6,425 nt of DNA from Desulfobacterales bacterium (lineage in GTDB: Bacteria > Desulfobacterota > Desulfobacteria > Desulfobacterales > C00003060). Shown piece after piece: positions 4,312 through 6,425 of this stretch (the stretch's first letter is position 1; every line of letters begins with the position of its first letter). The DNA lies in the NCBI GenBank assembly GCA_020347085.1, contig CP070769.1:171548-177972 (forward strand), read 5' to 3'. Position numbers and translations under genes: made by a program. Below the pieces are notes generated by a model. The model saw only the letters and a program-made list of their open reading frames with translations. It was not told where the DNA came from and made no database searches.

Positions 4312-5676
4312 TTACAAATTTACCTGTAACCCATATTTCTTGATCTTTGCAGCGAGGGTCTTGCGGTTGATACCAAGGATGTCCGCTGCTTCCTGACGTC
4401 TACCTTTGGAGCGACGCAAGGTGTATTGCAGGTATCTCTTTTCTACCTGTTGCAAGGATAAGCCATCTTCCGAAAAGATCTGAAACTCTGCCTTCCTTTG
4501 CGTAATAAAAGGCGGAAGATGTTCAGGCCGGATTGTATGGCAGTCTTCCAGCACAAGGATCCGCTCAATCAGGTGCTCCAGTTCGCGAACGTTCCCTGGC
4601 CAGGAATAAGACATGAGCATCTCCAGGGCCTCCTCTGATATACCCTGAACGGCATTACCATCGTATTTAGCGTTGTGTTCTTTGACGAAATATTCCACAA
4701 GCAGGCCAATATCTTCGGAACGTTCCCTTAGCGGCGGCATATGGATAGGCACAACGTTGAGCCTGAAATAGAGATCTTCGCGAAAAGCACCTCGTTCTAT
4801 CGCCTCCTTAAGGTCGCGATTCGATGCGGCTATGAAGCGGATATTTAGTTTCCTTCGCTCACGGCCGCCCACTTTCACGTATTCACGCTCCTGGATCACC
4901 CGGAGGAGTTTGGCCTGAGTGTTCAGACCGAGGTTGCTTACCTCGTCAAAGAAGAAAGTGCCGTGGTTTGCCAGTTCAAACAGCCCTTTCTTGGTCTCGT
5001 GGGCGTTCGTAAAGGCCCCCTTGACGTGCCCAAACAGTTCGCTCTCCAGCAATGACTCCACCAGGGCCGAACACTCTACGGGGACAAAGTCGTTATCAGC
5101 CCTCGCGCTGTGATCGTGAATGGCACGGGCAGCCAATTCTTTGCCGGTTCCGGTCTCTCCGGCAATTAGCGCGGTGCTGTCGGTGGCAGCCACGCGTCTT
5201 ATAGTAGCAATGAGCTTCTGCATGACCGGGCTTTTGCCAATAATGGGCCTTGAGGATTCCTTCCTGTGCTCTCGGTTTTCACCGCCTACCTGCTCTCCCT
5301 TCTTCGCTATTGTCTCCTGAGCCCTCAGGACCACATCCTCAAGGTCATCAGCCCGAAACGGCTTCACCACGTAGTCCATGGCTCCCAACTTCATGCATTC
5401 AACCGCACTCTCTATGGAAGGATAATCGGTAATTATGATCACCCCTGTTTCTGGATGGCTTTTGCGAATGCGTCTGAGGATCTCTATTCCGTCCGTGCCC
5501 GGCATCCCAATATCCAACAGCACGACATCAAAACGCTCTCGGGCCATCATGTCCAGAGCCTGGCCATGATCTTGAGCCCCCTTGGCGTGCAGTCCAAAAG
5601 CTTCCATCATGAAAATGGCAGAGCAACCCCCAGCCTGATCATCCACTGCCAACACACTCAAATGATTCCCGGCCAT
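4312..5676 (-). CDS. NtrC-family sigma-54-dependent response regulator
   Basis: This 454-residue, full-length protein has three domains. The receiver at about 5-120 has the acidic pair D12-D13, phospho-acceptor D55 in VVLLDIGMPG, T83 and K105 in VVKPF. The AAA+ domain at about 143-385 has Walker A GETGTGKE (173-180), the sigma-54 contact loop GAFTNA (220-225, a variant of GAFTGA), Walker B GTFFFDEV (239-246), the arginines of FREDLYFRLNV (298-308) and sensor II PGNVREL (360-366). A Fis-type helix-turn-helix occupies about 408-450 (RQEAADILGINRKTLAAKIKKYG). It is therefore a phosphorylation-controlled activator that hydrolyses ATP to open sigma-54 promoters. All catalytic residues are present. 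The ATG at 5676 has GGGAG 9 bases upstream. A sigma-54 promoter lies directly downstream facing the magnetosome genes, making those genes the obvious target; no partner histidine kinase is in the window. The gene follows the coiled-coil gene by 60 bases, so the two may be co-transcribed. The specific subfamily name is not assignable by eye. Confidence 0.95.
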   Translation of the reverse strand: MAGNHLSVLAVDDQAGGCSAIFMMEAFGLHAKGAQDHGQALDMMARERFDVVLLDIGMPGTDGIEILRRIRKSHPETGVIIITDYPSIESAVECMKLGAMDYVVKPFRADDLEDVVLRAQETIAKKGEQVGGENREHRKESSRPIIGKSPVMQKLIATIRRVAATDSTALIAGETGTGKELAARAIHDHSARADNDFVPVECSALVESLLESELFGHVKGAFTNAHETKKGLFELANHGTFFFDEVSNLGLNTQAKLLRVIQEREYVKVGGRERRKLNIRFIAASNRDLKEAIERGAFREDLYFRLNVVPIHMPPLRERSEDIGLLVEYFVKEHNAKYDGNAVQGISEEALEMLMSYSWPGNVRELEHLIERILVLEDCHTIRPEHLPPFITQRKAEFQIFSEDGLSLQQVEKRYLQYTLRRSKGRRQEAADILGINRKTLAAKIKKYGLQVNL

Positions 5677-5736
5677 AGTTAAGAGCTCCCGACTAATCTC
5701 CTAAGATCTCTCTGCATCTCCAGGGAATTCATCCGC

Positions 5737-6425
5737 CTAATTTAGCACCTTTTCTTCAACCGTGGCTCGATCTTTTTGCAGGTTCTCCTGCCGCTCAGGC
5801 AAGACGTTTGCCATCTGGTTGAGTGCCTCCAAGATATGATCCACCTTGCCAGACAATTGCCGCACCTCATGTTGCAGCTCACCTATTGCTTTCATGTTAG
5901 CCGGCGGCTTTTTTGTGGCTATGGGCGCAGGCGATTCAGAAATCTCTTTTTTCTGACCCACAGCATTGACTTTCTTTTCTTGCGGCTTGTCTCGAGGCTC
6001 AGTGATAAGTTTTCTCATCTGACCGAGTTCCACTATGATGCGATCCGCCCTGTCGGTCAACAACTGCATCTTCTGCTCGAGCTCAGCCATGGCTGTCTCG
6101 TTGGAGCCAGGAGTTTCTGTTGCAGCGGATTGACGTGTCTTTGAAACCGCACTTTCCGGCCCCGGATGCTTGGGAGCCTCTTCAACGGGCAAGGTCGACG
6201 ATCTCGAAGATCCCGTATTATCCTCTCCCGAAGAAAAATCCTGTAGTGTTGTTGTGGGAAGAACGGCAGCGACGTCTCTTTGGACGTGATCTCCTTTTTC
6301 CCGTGCCAAAGCGCTCACTATGTTCGGCTCCTCTGCCTGAATCAGGGCTGAAAAACCCAAAGAAGCAGCGATGGCCAGATAGGCCGCAGCACACAAAAAA
6401 GCGTACCCGTGGCGCTTCTTGGAAA
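5737..6425 (-). CDS. Exported or anchored coiled-coil protein with internal duplication, 5' end cut by window edge
   Basis: About 228 residues are visible; the frame is open to the window edge (SKKRHGYAF precedes the first hydrophobic residues), so the start lies outside. The internal TTG at 6396 is unlikely to be the start because it would cut into the signal segment. A basic stretch followed by LAIAASLGFSALIQA and EEP looks like a signal peptide or membrane anchor. Then comes a low-complexity Ser/Thr/Pro/Glu region and two related coiled-coil blocks: one with MAELEQKMQLLTDRADRI and VELGQMRKLITE, the other with IGELQHEVRQLSGKVDHI and EALNQMANVLPE. Both follow the pattern EL, then L, D.I, L.QM and L at the same spacing, separated by a Lys/Pro-rich linker. 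I do not recognise the family. Its place just upstream of the regulator and magnetosome genes suggests a structural or tethering role, possibly one of the lineage-specific coiled-coil magnetosome proteins, but that is speculation. Confidence 0.75.
   Translation of the reverse strand, partial: SKKRHGYAFLCAAAYLAIAASLGFSALIQAEEPNIVSALAREKGDHVQRDVAAVLPTTTLQDFSSGEDNTGSSRSSTLPVEEAPKHPGPESAVSKTRQSAATETPGSNETAMAELEQKMQLLTDRADRIIVELGQMRKLITEPRDKPQEKKVNAVGQKKEISESPAPIATKKPPANMKAIGELQHEVRQLSGKVDHILEALNQMANVLPERQENLQKDRATVEEKVLN

Noticed and set aside
5266..5682. Plus-strand 138-codon open frame
   Set aside because: It is the antisense shadow of the receiver domain of the sigma-54 regulator, whose motifs are unmistakable on the minus strand.
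5776..6144. Plus-strand 122-codon open frame
   Set aside because: It is antisense to the coiled-coil gene; the hydrophobic, Leu/His-rich content is what reversed Glu/Gln/Lys-rich coding produces.

Overview
The window looks like part of a magnetosome gene cluster, the genes that build the intracellular magnetic organelle of magnetotactic bacteria. It probably comes from a non-alphaproteobacterial lineage, and Desulfobacterota is my best guess. The identification rests on protein patterns recalled and aligned by eye: a LemA-type protein matching MamQ, two MamI-like small membrane proteins, a five-TPR protein matching MamA, and a c-type cytochrome. The lineage guess rests on intermediate base composition, a stand-alone mamI-mamA pair outside the alphaproteobacterial mamAB order, and intergenic repeat debris of a kind I associate with Desulfobacterota genomes. 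No database search was run.

All real genes lie on the minus strand, so transcription runs from high to low coordinates. From the right edge: an exported or membrane-anchored coiled-coil protein (5' end outside the window); a complete NtrC-type sigma-54 response regulator; a 329-base intergenic region with a near-perfect sigma-54 -24/-12 promoter pointing into the magnetosome genes and a candidate enhancer dyad about 100 bases upstream of it; a receiver-like gene broken by a 59-base palindromic insertion; mamI; mamA, overlapping mamI by 8 bases; a secreted two-heme cytochrome; a 463-base intergenic region full of small palindromes and repeats; a tandem, fused double MamI-like protein; a 334-base intergenic region with a large inverted repeat; and the N-terminal 200 residues of MamQ, running off the left edge.

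Proposed logic (inference): the regulator receives a phosphorelay signal from a kinase outside the window, binds the upstream dyad and activates sigma-54 polymerase at 4121-4137. That would switch on the receiver-like gene, mamI, mamA and the cytochrome, and perhaps the genes beyond. From knowledge of the families, MamI and MamQ act in forming the magnetosome membrane, MamA coats the vesicle as a TPR scaffold, and the cytochrome would do periplasmic or vesicle-lumen redox chemistry relevant to iron. A promoter-distal sigma-54 activator beside magnetosome genes, a double MamI and a palindrome-disrupted receiver gene are the most unusual points.
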